Shown here piece by piece: positions 17,660 to 25,772 of a stretch of DNA of 64,000 nt (positions are counted from its first letter, which is position 1; each line of letters opens with the position of its first letter). A program made the translations under genes and the position numbers. This DNA comes from JACQGZ01 sp050695215 (GTDB lineage Bacteria; Sysuimicrobiota; Sysuimicrobiia; Sysuimicrobiales; Humicultoraceae). The stretch is from positions 29,485-93,484 of the forward strand of contig JBOGSD010000068.1 of NCBI GenBank assembly GCA_050695215.1. The letters run 5' to 3'. The notes under the pieces were generated by a model. It saw only the letters and a list, made by a program, of their open reading frames with translations. It was not told where the DNA came from and ran no database searches.

Positions 17660-18850
17660 ATGCGCCCTGCCGTCCTGCTCCTCGCCGCGCTGTTGGCGAT
17701 CGTCCTCACTTTCCCCGGCTTCACCGCTCCGATTCCCTGTCCCGTCATCGAAGGCGTCGGGGTGGGCGCCGTGCGTATCGGCATGTCCGCCGCCGAGGGC
17801 CTCCGCCTGGCCGGTACGCCCGCCGGACGAGTCACGGGGACGCGGGCCCAGGAGACCGTTTACCTTTTTGCCACCACGCTGGCGCAGATCACGGTCGAAG
17901 GGGGCTTGGTCAGCCGCATCGCCACGCGCCATCCTACCTGCGTGACCGCCCAGGGGGTACGCATCGGCGACAGTGAAGCGCGGATGCGCGTCGTCTACGA
18001 GCGCGCTCCCGGTAGCCTGCGGGGGCGGGCGGGCGCGGTCACCCGATACGTGTTTCCGTTCACCGGCATCGAATTCATCCTCACCGACGGACGCGTGACC
18101 CTGATCGAGGTCTTCCGGCCCGACGCGCTTCCCGCCCGCGGGACGCCGACCCCAGCGGCGGCGGGAGGCGAGTCCACGGTCGTCTTTCGATCGCTGGCCG
18201 GCCGCGCCGACGGGACGAGTTTTGTGGTCACGGGGTCGGTCGCCAACGCGGGCGCTCCCCTCGCCCTGTTCGTCCAGGTGATCCTGCTCGGACCGGAAGG
18301 CCGGCAGGTTGGAGAAGGCACGGCCACGCTGGTGCCCAACCCGGTCGGCGGGGGTCGCGCCGGATCCTTCGAAGTGCGCCTGCCTCTCGACGAGATCGTC
18401 ACCCGCTTCGTGGTCATCGTACGGCCGATGAACCGGCCCGCCACCGCGCTGGCGGAGACGTCGCAGGAGGTCAAGGACGCGGGGCAGTTCGCCGACGTCG
18501 TCATCGAACGCCTGCTGGAGGTGACGGTGCTGGGGGCGACCCTGGAGCGGGCCAGCGGAACCCACGCCGCGGTGACCAACCGGAGCTCGCTCAAGATCAC
18601 CGGGCTGGTCATCGAGATCGAGATGCGCCGTGTTTGCCGGGTGACGCCGGTCGGTAGCACACTGCCCCAGGTGCCCACGACCTTTACCGACATCCGCAAG
18701 GGGACGGTGCGGATCGGCGAGCTCGCCCCGAACGCCCGCGTCGAGGTGCCTATCGACCTCTCCGCGACCGGGCCATGCCTGGGCGCCGGCGCTGAGTGGC
18801 AGGCCTCTTGGAAAGTCCTCTCGGCCAAGGTGGAAGAGGAAAAGAAGTAG
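17660..18850 (+). CDS. Exported protein of unknown function
   Basis: 396 residues; not recognised. A signal peptide (MRPAVLLLAALLAIVLTFPGFTA) is followed by a repeated motif: VGAVRIGMSAAEGLRLAG and VRIGDSEARMRVVYE look like two copies of a short domain that senses or packs as a beta-alpha unit. The C-terminal half looks like two Ig-like/FxLYD-type beta domains (VVTGSVANAGAP... and AAVTNRSSLKITGLVIEIEM). The start at 17660 is preceded by GGAGGA; a longer ATG start at 17606 lacks a signal peptide. It lies between tRNA-Sec and selB, convergent with selB. Confidence 0.75.
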   Translation: MRPAVLLLAALLAIVLTFPGFTAPIPCPVIEGVGVGAVRIGMSAAEGLRLAGTPAGRVTGTRAQETVYLFATTLAQITVEGGLVSRIATRHPTCVTAQGVRIGDSEARMRVVYERAPGSLRGRAGAVTRYVFPFTGIEFILTDGRVTLIEVFRPDALPARGTPTPAAAGGESTVVFRSLAGRADGTSFVVTGSVANAGAPLALFVQVILLGPEGRQVGEGTATLVPNPVGGGRAGSFEVRLPLDEIVTRFVVIVRPMNRPATALAETSQEVKDAGQFADVVIERLLEVTVLGATLERASGTHAAVTNRSSLKITGLVIEIEMRRVCRVTPVGSTLPQVPTTFTDIRKGTVRIGELAPNARVEVPIDLSATGPCLGAGAEWQASWKVLSAKVEEEKK

Positions 18851-18854
18851 CGGG

Positions 18855-20861
18855 TTACTGAGCGCGCGGCGTGGCCGGTGGGGTCTCCCCGGCGCGAACG
18901 GCGAGGACCCGCCGGTCTCCTACCCGGCGGGTCAGGCGAACGCCGTCAAAATATTCGAGGAGCGCTAGCGCATATTTCCGGCTTGTCCCCAGCCCATCGC
19001 GCAGCGCCGCCACGGTAATCTCTCCGGCGCGGTCAATGTGGGCGACGATCCTCTCCCTGATCTCTTCGAGCACCGCCGCGGCATAGTAGATGCCGGGCGC
19101 CACTTCGATGAGCGTCCCTTCTTCCTGCAGGGATTGGGCCGCGATGTGGAAGGCCGAGGGCTCGCCCCGCGGGCCGTGCGGGCCCCCTCCCGTTTGGCCG
19201 GCCGGGTGCGTCTCCACCTCCGCCAGTCCCGGCGGAGCGAAGCGCCCATCGGTCATCGCCGCCAGCAGGATCTCCCGCCACCGCCCCTCCTCGGGGGCAT
19301 ACCGGGGGCCCCATCCGGAGAGGTGGACGAATCCCCGCGTTATACCGATGACCCCGGATGCTAAGAACCGGTCCAGCACCGCGCCGGCCAGACGATCGTC
19401 GGCCTCAGCCAGCACCCGCCGCCTCACCTCTTCCCGCGGCAGGCCGAGGCGCCAGGGCCTGCCTCGATGGGTCTCCTCCAGCAGCCGGACCAGACGCTCC
19501 CTGGCTCCCTCCACGACCTCGTGCGCCAGCAGCCGGCCGCCGATCAGGAGGAGGTCGCCCGACGCCACCAGGGTCCGCAGCCTCTCGGCCAGCGTTGCGG
19601 CGGATTCGGCCAGGACGGAAGTGAGAGTCTCAGGCGTGGTCCCGGCCAGCCCGCGAGCCGAGACGGCCTGCCGCAGCACCGCCTCCGGAGGCGCGCCGGC
19701 CAGCGCCGCCACCGTCTGCGCGGAGGCCGCCCCGCGCCGGCGCCGCGGCGGATCGGCCGCGAGGACCTCTCCGCCTCCCAGCGTGGTCAGCGGCGAGTAG
19801 CGTCGCAGCACGAAGCGGTCGCCCCGCGCCGCCACCACCGGCCGCTCAAAGCGCAGCTGCGCAGGGGCCTCCTCGCCAGGGGCGAGGAGGTCGCGGTCCA
19901 GCAGGGCGATGCGGCAGAGCGCTTCGTCGGTCCCGAGATAGAAGCGCAGCCGGGCCAGATGCGCCAGCGGCGGGGCACCCGCCAGCAGCGCCACGCGCAC
20001 GTCCAGCAGGGACGCGGGGCGCAAGGTTGCGGGCGTCGCCAGCACCGCACCTCGGGCCAGCGCCTCGCGCTCGGCGCCCACCAGGTTGAGCGCGGCCCGC
20101 GAGCCGGCCAGGACTTCATCCACCCGCGTCCCGTGCCGCTGGATCTGGCGCACCCGGGCGGCCTCGCCGCCGGGGAGAACCGCCAGCGCGTCGCCGGTGC
20201 GGATGCGGCCGCTCCAGAGCGTCCCCGTGACGACGGTGCCGAACCCGGTCATGGTGAAGACCCGGTCGACGGGAAGGCGCACCGGACCCTCGGCGGACCG
20301 GGCCGTCAGGGTGTCGAGGCTGTGTCCGATCGCCCCCACCAGGTGGTCCAGGCCGGCGCCGGTCCGGGCGGAGACCCGGACGATCTGGGCGCCGTCGAGA
20401 AACGTCCCGGCCGAGAGGTGGCGCAAGTCCTCCTCGACCAGGGCCAGCCATTCCGCGTCGTCCACAAGATCGATCTTGGAGAGGACGATCAGTCCGCCGC
20501 GCGGGCGGAGAAACCGCAGGATGTCCAGGTGCTCCCGAGTCTGCGGCATGATCCCCTCGTCCGCCGCCACCACCAGAAGCACGAGGTCCATCCCGCCTGC
20601 TCCGGCCAGCATGGTGCGGATCAACCGCTCGTGGCCGGGTACGTCGACGATCCCGGCGCGCCGCCCGCCGGGGAGGTCGAGGTGAGCGAAGCCGAGGTCG
20701 ATCGTCATCCCGCGCCGCTTCTCTTCATCCAGCCGGTCGGGGTCGATACCCGTGAGGGCCCGGACGAGGGCGCTCTTGCCGTGGTCGATGTGCCCCGCCG
20801 TGCCGATAACGTAGGCGGCGGGGGAGTCCGAGACGCCGGTTGGATCTGTCCCGATGCTCAC
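18855..20861 (-). CDS. selB: Selenocysteine-specific elongation factor SelB
   Basis: 668-residue translational GTPase that delivers selenocysteinyl-tRNA to UGA codons with a SECIS hairpin. GHIDHGKSALVRALTG (G1, near residue 23), MTIDLGFAHLDL (G2), IVDVPGHER (G3) and LSKID (G4) are intact, followed by beta-barrel domains and C-terminal winged helices (region around LAEVETHPAG and ITVAALRDGLGTSRKYALALLEYFD). The GTG start at 20861 overlaps the selA stop (GTGA), so the two are translationally coupled. Open frame upstream of this is antisense-like noise within selA. Confidence 0.96.
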   Translation of the reverse strand: MSIGTDPTGVSDSPAAYVIGTAGHIDHGKSALVRALTGIDPDRLDEEKRRGMTIDLGFAHLDLPGGRRAGIVDVPGHERLIRTMLAGAGGMDLVLLVVAADEGIMPQTREHLDILRFLRPRGGLIVLSKIDLVDDAEWLALVEEDLRHLSAGTFLDGAQIVRVSARTGAGLDHLVGAIGHSLDTLTARSAEGPVRLPVDRVFTMTGFGTVVTGTLWSGRIRTGDALAVLPGGEAARVRQIQRHGTRVDEVLAGSRAALNLVGAEREALARGAVLATPATLRPASLLDVRVALLAGAPPLAHLARLRFYLGTDEALCRIALLDRDLLAPGEEAPAQLRFERPVVAARGDRFVLRRYSPLTTLGGGEVLAADPPRRRRGAASAQTVAALAGAPPEAVLRQAVSARGLAGTTPETLTSVLAESAATLAERLRTLVASGDLLLIGGRLLAHEVVEGARERLVRLLEETHRGRPWRLGLPREEVRRRVLAEADDRLAGAVLDRFLASGVIGITRGFVHLSGWGPRYAPEEGRWREILLAAMTDGRFAPPGLAEVETHPAGQTGGGPHGPRGEPSAFHIAAQSLQEEGTLIEVAPGIYYAAAVLEEIRERIVAHIDRAGEITVAALRDGLGTSRKYALALLEYFDGVRLTRRVGDRRVLAVRAGETPPATPRAQ

Positions 20862-22294
20862 CGCAGCGCGGAGAAGGCCGCGACGACGGCCTCGACGTCG
20901 TCCGGCGAAAGCGTCCGTAGATTCAGCAGGAGAGCTTCGTCCTGAATGCGCGCGATCACCGGCGGACGAGCCTGGCGGAGCTGCGCCGCCCAGGCCTCCG
21001 CTCCGGCTCGGCGGGGACGCACCCGCACTGCCGACGACGACAGGCCGGCCTCGGGGAGCGCTCCTCCCCCCACCTGTGCCTCGGCGCCGACGACGGCCAC
21101 CTCCGCGCCTTCTCCGAGTCGCTCTCTCAGGCGGTCCGCGAGCCGCTGCGCTCGCGCCTCCAATTCCTCGGGGCCGGCCGCCAGCATCTGCAGAATGGGA
21201 ATCTGCGCCCACGCCTCTCCGGGCGTCAGGTAATGGCGCAGCGTCGCCGCCAATGCGGCCAGGTCGAGCCGGTCGATGCGGAGCGCCCGCGCCAGGGGAT
21301 GACCGCGGCAGCGGCTGACCGCCTCCTTCGTCCCTACCAGCAGGCCGGCCTGCGGGCCCCCCGCCAGCTTGTCTCCACTGAAGGTTACCAGCGCGGCGCC
21401 GGCGGTGACCGCGTCCTGCACCGTCGGCTCGCGCGGAAGGCCCCGCTCGGCCAGGTCCACCAGCGCGCCGCTGCCCAGGTCATACATGACGGGGATGCTG
21501 CGGCCGGCGGCCAGCGCCACCAGCTCGGGCACCGGCACCTCGTGGACGAACCCCGACATGGCGAAGTTGCTGCGGTGCACCTTCAGCACCAGCGCGGTCT
21601 GCGGCGTTAATGCCCGTTCATAGTCGGCCAGGTGGGTGCGGTTGGTGGTGCCCACCTCTACCAGCCGAGCGCCGCTTTGGGCCATCACCTCCGGCATGCG
21701 AAAGGAGCCGCCAATCTCCACGAGCTCGCCCCGTGAGACGATGACCTCGCGTCCCGCCGCGAGGGCGGCGAGACCGAGGAGGACTGCCGCCGCGTTGTTA
21801 TTGACGGCCAGAGCGGCCTCTGCACCGCTGATCTCTTCCAGCAGCGTCTCGACGTGCGCCTGCCGCGATCCCCGGTCGCCGGTTTCGGGATCGATCTCCA
21901 GGAAGGTATAGCCGGTCAGCGCCGCCCGCACCGCCTCCTGGGCGGCCGCACTGAGCGGTGCTCTTCCTAGGTTGGTGTGAATGAGGATGCCGGTGGCGTT
22001 GACCGCGCGCACCAGTGAGGGATGGCCATACCAGGCGAGGAGGCGGGCGCTGTCGGCGAGGACCTGCTCCGGAGCCCATCCGGCCGGAGCCGTCCCCTCG
22101 ATTAGCCCGCTTCGGGCCTCCTTCAGCAGCCGGCTCCTCGCCGTCTCCAGCGCCTGGCGGACGAAGCGGGCGGCCAGCGGTCGTGGAATACCGTCAAGAC
22201 GACCGGAGCCTTCCAGCTGCGAAAGCACGCGCTCTACCGAGGGGAGCTGACGAAGCCGCACATCACGCGGGTCAGGAGGGTCGGTCACCCCCAC
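20858..22294 (-). CDS. selA: L-seryl-tRNA(Sec) selenium transferase SelA
   Basis: 478-residue PLP enzyme converting seryl-tRNA(Sec) to selenocysteinyl-tRNA(Sec) with selenophosphate. It has the N-terminal tRNA-binding region (LRQLPSVERVLSQLEG), the VNATGILIHTNLGRAPLS segment, NNNAAAVLLGLAALAAG, and the PLP-lysine motif FSGDKLAGGPQAG. GTG start; the stop overlaps selB. The selenophosphate synthetase selD is not in the window. A PHP-domain gene ends nine bases upstream. Confidence 0.97.
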   Translation of the reverse strand: MGVTDPPDPRDVRLRQLPSVERVLSQLEGSGRLDGIPRPLAARFVRQALETARSRLLKEARSGLIEGTAPAGWAPEQVLADSARLLAWYGHPSLVRAVNATGILIHTNLGRAPLSAAAQEAVRAALTGYTFLEIDPETGDRGSRQAHVETLLEEISGAEAALAVNNNAAAVLLGLAALAAGREVIVSRGELVEIGGSFRMPEVMAQSGARLVEVGTTNRTHLADYERALTPQTALVLKVHRSNFAMSGFVHEVPVPELVALAAGRSIPVMYDLGSGALVDLAERGLPREPTVQDAVTAGAALVTFSGDKLAGGPQAGLLVGTKEAVSRCRGHPLARALRIDRLDLAALAATLRHYLTPGEAWAQIPILQMLAAGPEELEARAQRLADRLRERLGEGAEVAVVGAEAQVGGGALPEAGLSSSAVRVRPRRAGAEAWAAQLRQARPPVIARIQDEALLLNLRTLSPDDVEAVVAAFSALR

Positions 22295-22303
22295 TCCTCC
22301 TCC

Positions 22304-23167
22304 CTATTCGGCGGCCAGCTGGAGCGGCGGGGGCTGCGGGTCGGCGCGACGGTCCTGGGCGCGCTCGCGCAGCCGTTGAGGGACCTCAGGGGGCAGGTAC
22401 TGACTGCCGAGCGGCACGCCGGTGGCCAGGTCGGCGCCGTGAAAGTCGGTCCCGCCGGTCACCAGAAGGCCGTGGCGTTTGGCCAGCGCCAGGTACCGCT
22501 CCACCATCTCGGGCGTATGGTCAGGGTAATAGGCCTCAATGCCTTCGAGGCCGTCTTCGATCAGCGACTCGACCCTGGCGTCGTCCCCCAGCCACCCGGG
22601 ATGGGCCAGGACGGGAATGCCGCCGGCCCGGCGGATGATCTGCACCGCCTCCCCCGGGGTGACCTTCAGCCGCTCCACATAGGCCGGGCCGTTCCGTCCG
22701 ATGTACCGCGTGAAGGCCTCCGCGGTCTCGCTGACCCACCCCGCTTCGACCAGGGCGCGGGCGACGTGGGGCCGGCCGACCGCTCCTCCGCCGGAGAAGG
22801 CCAGCACCCGCTCCATGGCGACGGGGGCTCCCAGCGCGCGGAGTTTTTCCACCATGCGTTCGGCGCGGTGCAGCCGGCCGTCGCGGAGGCGGCGGAGCAG
22901 CCGCTGGAACCAGGCGACATGGTGGTCGAGCAGGTAACCCAGGAGGTGCACTTCCGCGCCCGGCACGTCGGTGTTGAGCTCCACCGCGGGCAGGACCTCG
23001 ATCCCCACGCGGGCCCCGGCGGCCATCGCCCGGTCCACGCTATCGGTGGAATCGTGGTCGGCGACCGCCAGGATCCCCACGCCCGCGGCGCGGGCCAGAT
23101 CGATCAGCTGCTCGGGGCTGAGCAGGCCGTCGCTGGCGGTGGTGTGCGCGTGCAGGTCGATGCGCAC
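22304..23167 (-). CDS. PHP-domain metal-dependent phosphoesterase
   Basis: 287 residues with the PHP motifs MRIDLHAHTTASDGLLSP, AVADHDSTDSV, EVLPAVELN and GTDFHGAD. This is the group related to E. coli YciV/RNase AM, which removes 5' nucleotides from short RNAs or hydrolyses 3',5'-bisnucleotides; the exact substrate cannot be read. GTG start one base after the ymdB stop. Its place between ymdB/rny and selA suggests a link to RNA turnover but could be simple gene clustering. Confidence 0.85.
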   Translation of the reverse strand: MRIDLHAHTTASDGLLSPEQLIDLARAAGVGILAVADHDSTDSVDRAMAAGARVGIEVLPAVELNTDVPGAEVHLLGYLLDHHVAWFQRLLRRLRDGRLHRAERMVEKLRALGAPVAMERVLAFSGGGAVGRPHVARALVEAGWVSETAEAFTRYIGRNGPAYVERLKVTPGEAVQIIRRAGGIPVLAHPGWLGDDARVESLIEDGLEGIEAYYPDHTPEMVERYLALAKRHGLLVTGGTDFHGADLATGVPLGSQYLPPEVPQRLRERAQDRRADPQPPPLQLAAE

Positions 23168-23953
23168 CTAGTCTGGGCCCTCCTGCAGTTCCCGAATTCG
23201 CTCGATCGCCCGGGCGTGCCCGTCCCCATCGACGTCGATCACCACCCCGTTCAGCTGTGCCACGCCCCCGGCCACGGTGAAGCGGGTGGGCAGACCGGAG
23301 CGGAAGTGCTCCAGGATGACCTCCCGGTCCATGCCGATAACCCCGTCCCGCGGCCCCGTCATGCCGACGTCGGTGATGTAGGCGGTCCCACCCGGCAGGA
23401 TGCGCTCGTCCGCGGTCTGGACGTGGGTGTGCGTTCCGACGACCGCGGAGACGCGGCCGTCCAGATGCCAGCCCATGGCGATCTTCTCCGAGGTGGCCTC
23501 CGCGTGAAAGTCCACGACGATCACCGCCGCGCGATCGCGCAGTTCCGTCACCGCGGCGTCGGCGGCGCGGAAGGGGTCGTCCAATTCTCCCATGAAGACG
23601 CGGCCCTGCAGGTTGAGCACTCCGACCGCCGTCCCGTCCGCTTCCACCGTGGCCGCCCCCCGACCGGGCGCCCCCGGGGGGTAGTTGGCCGGCCGGAGCA
23701 CGCGGGGATGCGCGTCCAGCAGCCCGTAGGCGTCGCGGTTGCGCCAGGTGTGGTTGCCGCCGGTGATGAGGTCGACGCCCGCGGCAAAGATCTCCTCCGC
23801 CGTCTCCTCGGTGATGCCCATCCCTCCGGCCGCGTTCTCGCCGTTGGCGATGACGAGGTGGGCGCCATGCCGCCGCCGCAGCTGGGGGAGGAGCGCCTTG
23901 AGGATGCGCCGGCCGGGTTTGCCGGTGACGTCGCCGATCAGCAAAATTCTCAT
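23168..23953 (-). CDS. ymdB: YmdB-type metallophosphoesterase
   Basis: 261-residue calcineurin-like phosphodiesterase (TIGR00282/YmdB family), known in Bacillus to hydrolyse 2',3'-cyclic nucleotides. Motifs are MRILLIGDVTGKPGRR, NGENAAGGMGIT, TGGNHTWRN, DFHAEATSEK and GTHTHVQTADERI. It lies 60 bases downstream of rny, the usual pairing. Complete by length. Confidence 0.93.
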   Translation of the reverse strand: MRILLIGDVTGKPGRRILKALLPQLRRRHGAHLVIANGENAAGGMGITEETAEEIFAAGVDLITGGNHTWRNRDAYGLLDAHPRVLRPANYPPGAPGRGAATVEADGTAVGVLNLQGRVFMGELDDPFRAADAAVTELRDRAAVIVVDFHAEATSEKIAMGWHLDGRVSAVVGTHTHVQTADERILPGGTAYITDVGMTGPRDGVIGMDREVILEHFRSGLPTRFTVAGGVAQLNGVVIDVDGDGHARAIERIRELQEGPD

Positions 23954-24013
23954 CGACAGCCGTCCCGTCCGCCTCCGCGGCCCCCGCGCCGGCCGCCGCC
24001 TGAGGCATGGCGG

Positions 24014-25552
24014 TCAGCGGGCGTATTCGATGGCCCGCGTCTCGCGCAGGACCGTGACCTTGATCTGCCCCGGATACTCCAGGTCCGCTTCGATCTTCTT
24101 GGCCAGATCGCGGGCGAGGGCCTGGGCCGAAAGGTCGTCCACCTCCGTCGGCTTCACGATCACGCGGATCTCACGGCCGGCCGAGATCGCGAAGGATTTC
24201 TCCACTCCTGGGAACGAGGCGGCCAGCTGTTCGAGGTTCTGCAGCCGCTTGATGTACAGTTCGACGGTCTCTTTGCGCGCCCCCGGCCGGCTGGCCGAGA
24301 TGGCGTCGGCCGCCGCCACAATGATCGCCTCGACGCAGGTGGCCTCGGCGTCTCCGTGATGGTACTCGATCGCGTTGATCACCTCGGGCGGCTCATGGTA
24401 GCGCCGGCAGAGATCCACGCCGATGGCAGAATGGGTCCCGTCCACTTCGTGGGTGAGCGCCTTGCCGATGTCGTGGAGGATGGCGGCCCGCCGGGCCAGG
24501 GCGGGATCGGCCTCCAGGTAGGTGGCCAGCAGGCCCGCCAGCAGCGCCACTTCCACCGAGTGTTGGAGCAGGTTTTGGCCGTAAGAGTGGCGGAACTTCA
24601 GCCGGCCGAGGATCTTGATCTCCTCCGGGTGCAGCCCGTGCACCCCGGCCTCGAACGCGGCCTGCTCCCCCTCCTCCTTGATGCGCTGCTCCAGTTCCCG
24701 CTGGGATTTTTCCACCATCTCCTCGATGCGGGCGGGGTGGATGCGCCCGTCGACGATCAACTTCTCCAGGGCCAGCTTAGCGATCTCCCGCCGCACCGGG
24801 TCAAAGGAGGAGAGCGTGACCGCCTCGGGAGTATCGTCGATGATCAGGTCCACGCCGGTGAGGCTCTCCAGCGCGCGGATGTTGCGGCCCTCCCGGCCGA
24901 TCACCCGGCCCTTCATCTCTTCGTTGGGCAGGGGGACAACCGAGACGGTGATCTCCGCCGTGTGGTCGGCGGCCACGCGTTGGACGGCCAGGGCGACGAT
25001 CTCGCGGGCGCGCCGGTCGGCGTCCTCCCGGGCCCCGGATTCGATCTTCTTGGTCAGGGCGGCCGCATCCCCGCGCGCCTCATCGCCGACCTGGCGCAGC
25101 AACTGCTCCCGCGCCTCGTCGGCGGTGAGCCCGGAAACGCGCTGGAGCTCAGCCTTGGCGTGTTCTCTGAGGGCGTCGACCTCTTCGCGCGCCCCCGTCA
25201 CGTCCTGTTCCTTCTGCGCGATCAGCCGTTCGCGTTTCTCCTGGACTTCTCCCCGCCGTTCGAGGTTCTCCTCACGCTGGACCAAACGCCGCTCGAGGCG
25301 CTGGATTTCCGTCCGCTGCTCGCGGATCTCACGCTCAGATTCTCGTTTCAGCCGGAAGGCCTCGTCTTTGGCTTCGACGACTGTCTCCCGCTTCTTTGCG
25401 TCTGCCTCTCTCGCCGCCTCCTCCACAATCTTGCGGGCGGCGGTCTCGGCGGATTGAATCCGCGCCTCGGCGACGCTCTTGCGCAGGAAGAATCCAAGGA
25501 GGAACGCGATCACCCCCACCCCAACGAGCAATCCGATCGCGAGGGGGTCGAT
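24014..25552 (-). CDS. rny: Ribonuclease Y
   Basis: Membrane-anchored endoribonuclease initiating mRNA decay; 512 residues from the proposed start. An N-terminal membrane segment (GVGVIAFLLGFFLRK) is followed by a long coiled coil (about residues 30-190), a KH domain (VSVVPLPNEEMKGRVIGREGRN) and an HD domain with HDIGKALTHE. The nearest usual start (TTG 25531) lacks a ribosome site. An ideal AGGAGGTGA ends six bases before ATC 25552, giving IDPLAIGLLVGVG, the family N-terminus. No in-frame ATG/GTG/TTG exists between the TGA upstream and TTG 25531, so AUC initiation is the best reading. It has its own promoter at 25696-25725. Confidence 0.95.
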   Translation of the reverse strand: MDPLAIGLLVGVGVIAFLLGFFLRKSVAEARIQSAETAARKIVEEAAREADAKKRETVVEAKDEAFRLKRESEREIREQRTEIQRLERRLVQREENLERRGEVQEKRERLIAQKEQDVTGAREEVDALREHAKAELQRVSGLTADEAREQLLRQVGDEARGDAAALTKKIESGAREDADRRAREIVALAVQRVAADHTAEITVSVVPLPNEEMKGRVIGREGRNIRALESLTGVDLIIDDTPEAVTLSSFDPVRREIAKLALEKLIVDGRIHPARIEEMVEKSQRELEQRIKEEGEQAAFEAGVHGLHPEEIKILGRLKFRHSYGQNLLQHSVEVALLAGLLATYLEADPALARRAAILHDIGKALTHEVDGTHSAIGVDLCRRYHEPPEVINAIEYHHGDAEATCVEAIIVAAADAISASRPGARKETVELYIKRLQNLEQLAASFPGVEKSFAISAGREIRVIVKPTEVDDLSAQALARDLAKKIEADLEYPGQIKVTVLRETRAIEYAR

Positions 25553-25695
25553 GGGTGGTCACCTCCTCTGCCCGCCTGATGGCGGGCGAATATGAGAACG
25601 GCGCCCCCGCGGGGGCGACCGTCACCCTGCTGCAGAACGCCGCGCGCATCACCTGCCGTTCGAGCGGAAATGAGCGCACAAGACCTATCTCCGTC
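25553..25695 (-). promoter_or_regulatory. rny 5' leader with two strong hairpins
   Basis: The mRNA leader of about 140 nt contains a perfect 16-bp palindrome CGCCCCCGCGGGGGCG (about 25603-25618) and, three bases before the Shine-Dalgarno tract, the hairpin GCCCGCC-ATCA-GGCGGGC. The AGGAGGTGA ribosome site follows at about 25559-25567. Structured leaders of RNase genes often mediate self-cleavage control; that role here is inference. Confidence 0.55.
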
Positions 25696-25725
25696 ATTCT
25701 ACGCGAGAGGTCAAAAACAGGTCAA
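25696..25725 (-). promoter_or_regulatory. Predicted sigma-A promoter of rny
   Basis: Minus strand TTGACC (25720-25725), an 18-bp spacer and TAGAAT (25696-25701). It lies in the 220-base gap between the yhaN-like gene and rny. Confidence 0.65.
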
Positions 25726-25772
25726 GAAACCCAGGACACTACCCGGCTCGGGGACCCCGGCCGCGGCGCTGG

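Noticed and set aside
18862..21212. SelB start extended about 117 codons upstream
   Set aside because: The extra part overlaps selA in a shadow frame and is low-complexity Arg/Gly; the GTG at 20861 coupled to the selA stop fits the family N-terminus.
22376..25579. Long plus-strand open frame of about 1070 codons
   Set aside because: Antisense to the PHP gene, ymdB and rny, all of which have clear motifs; no ribosome site.
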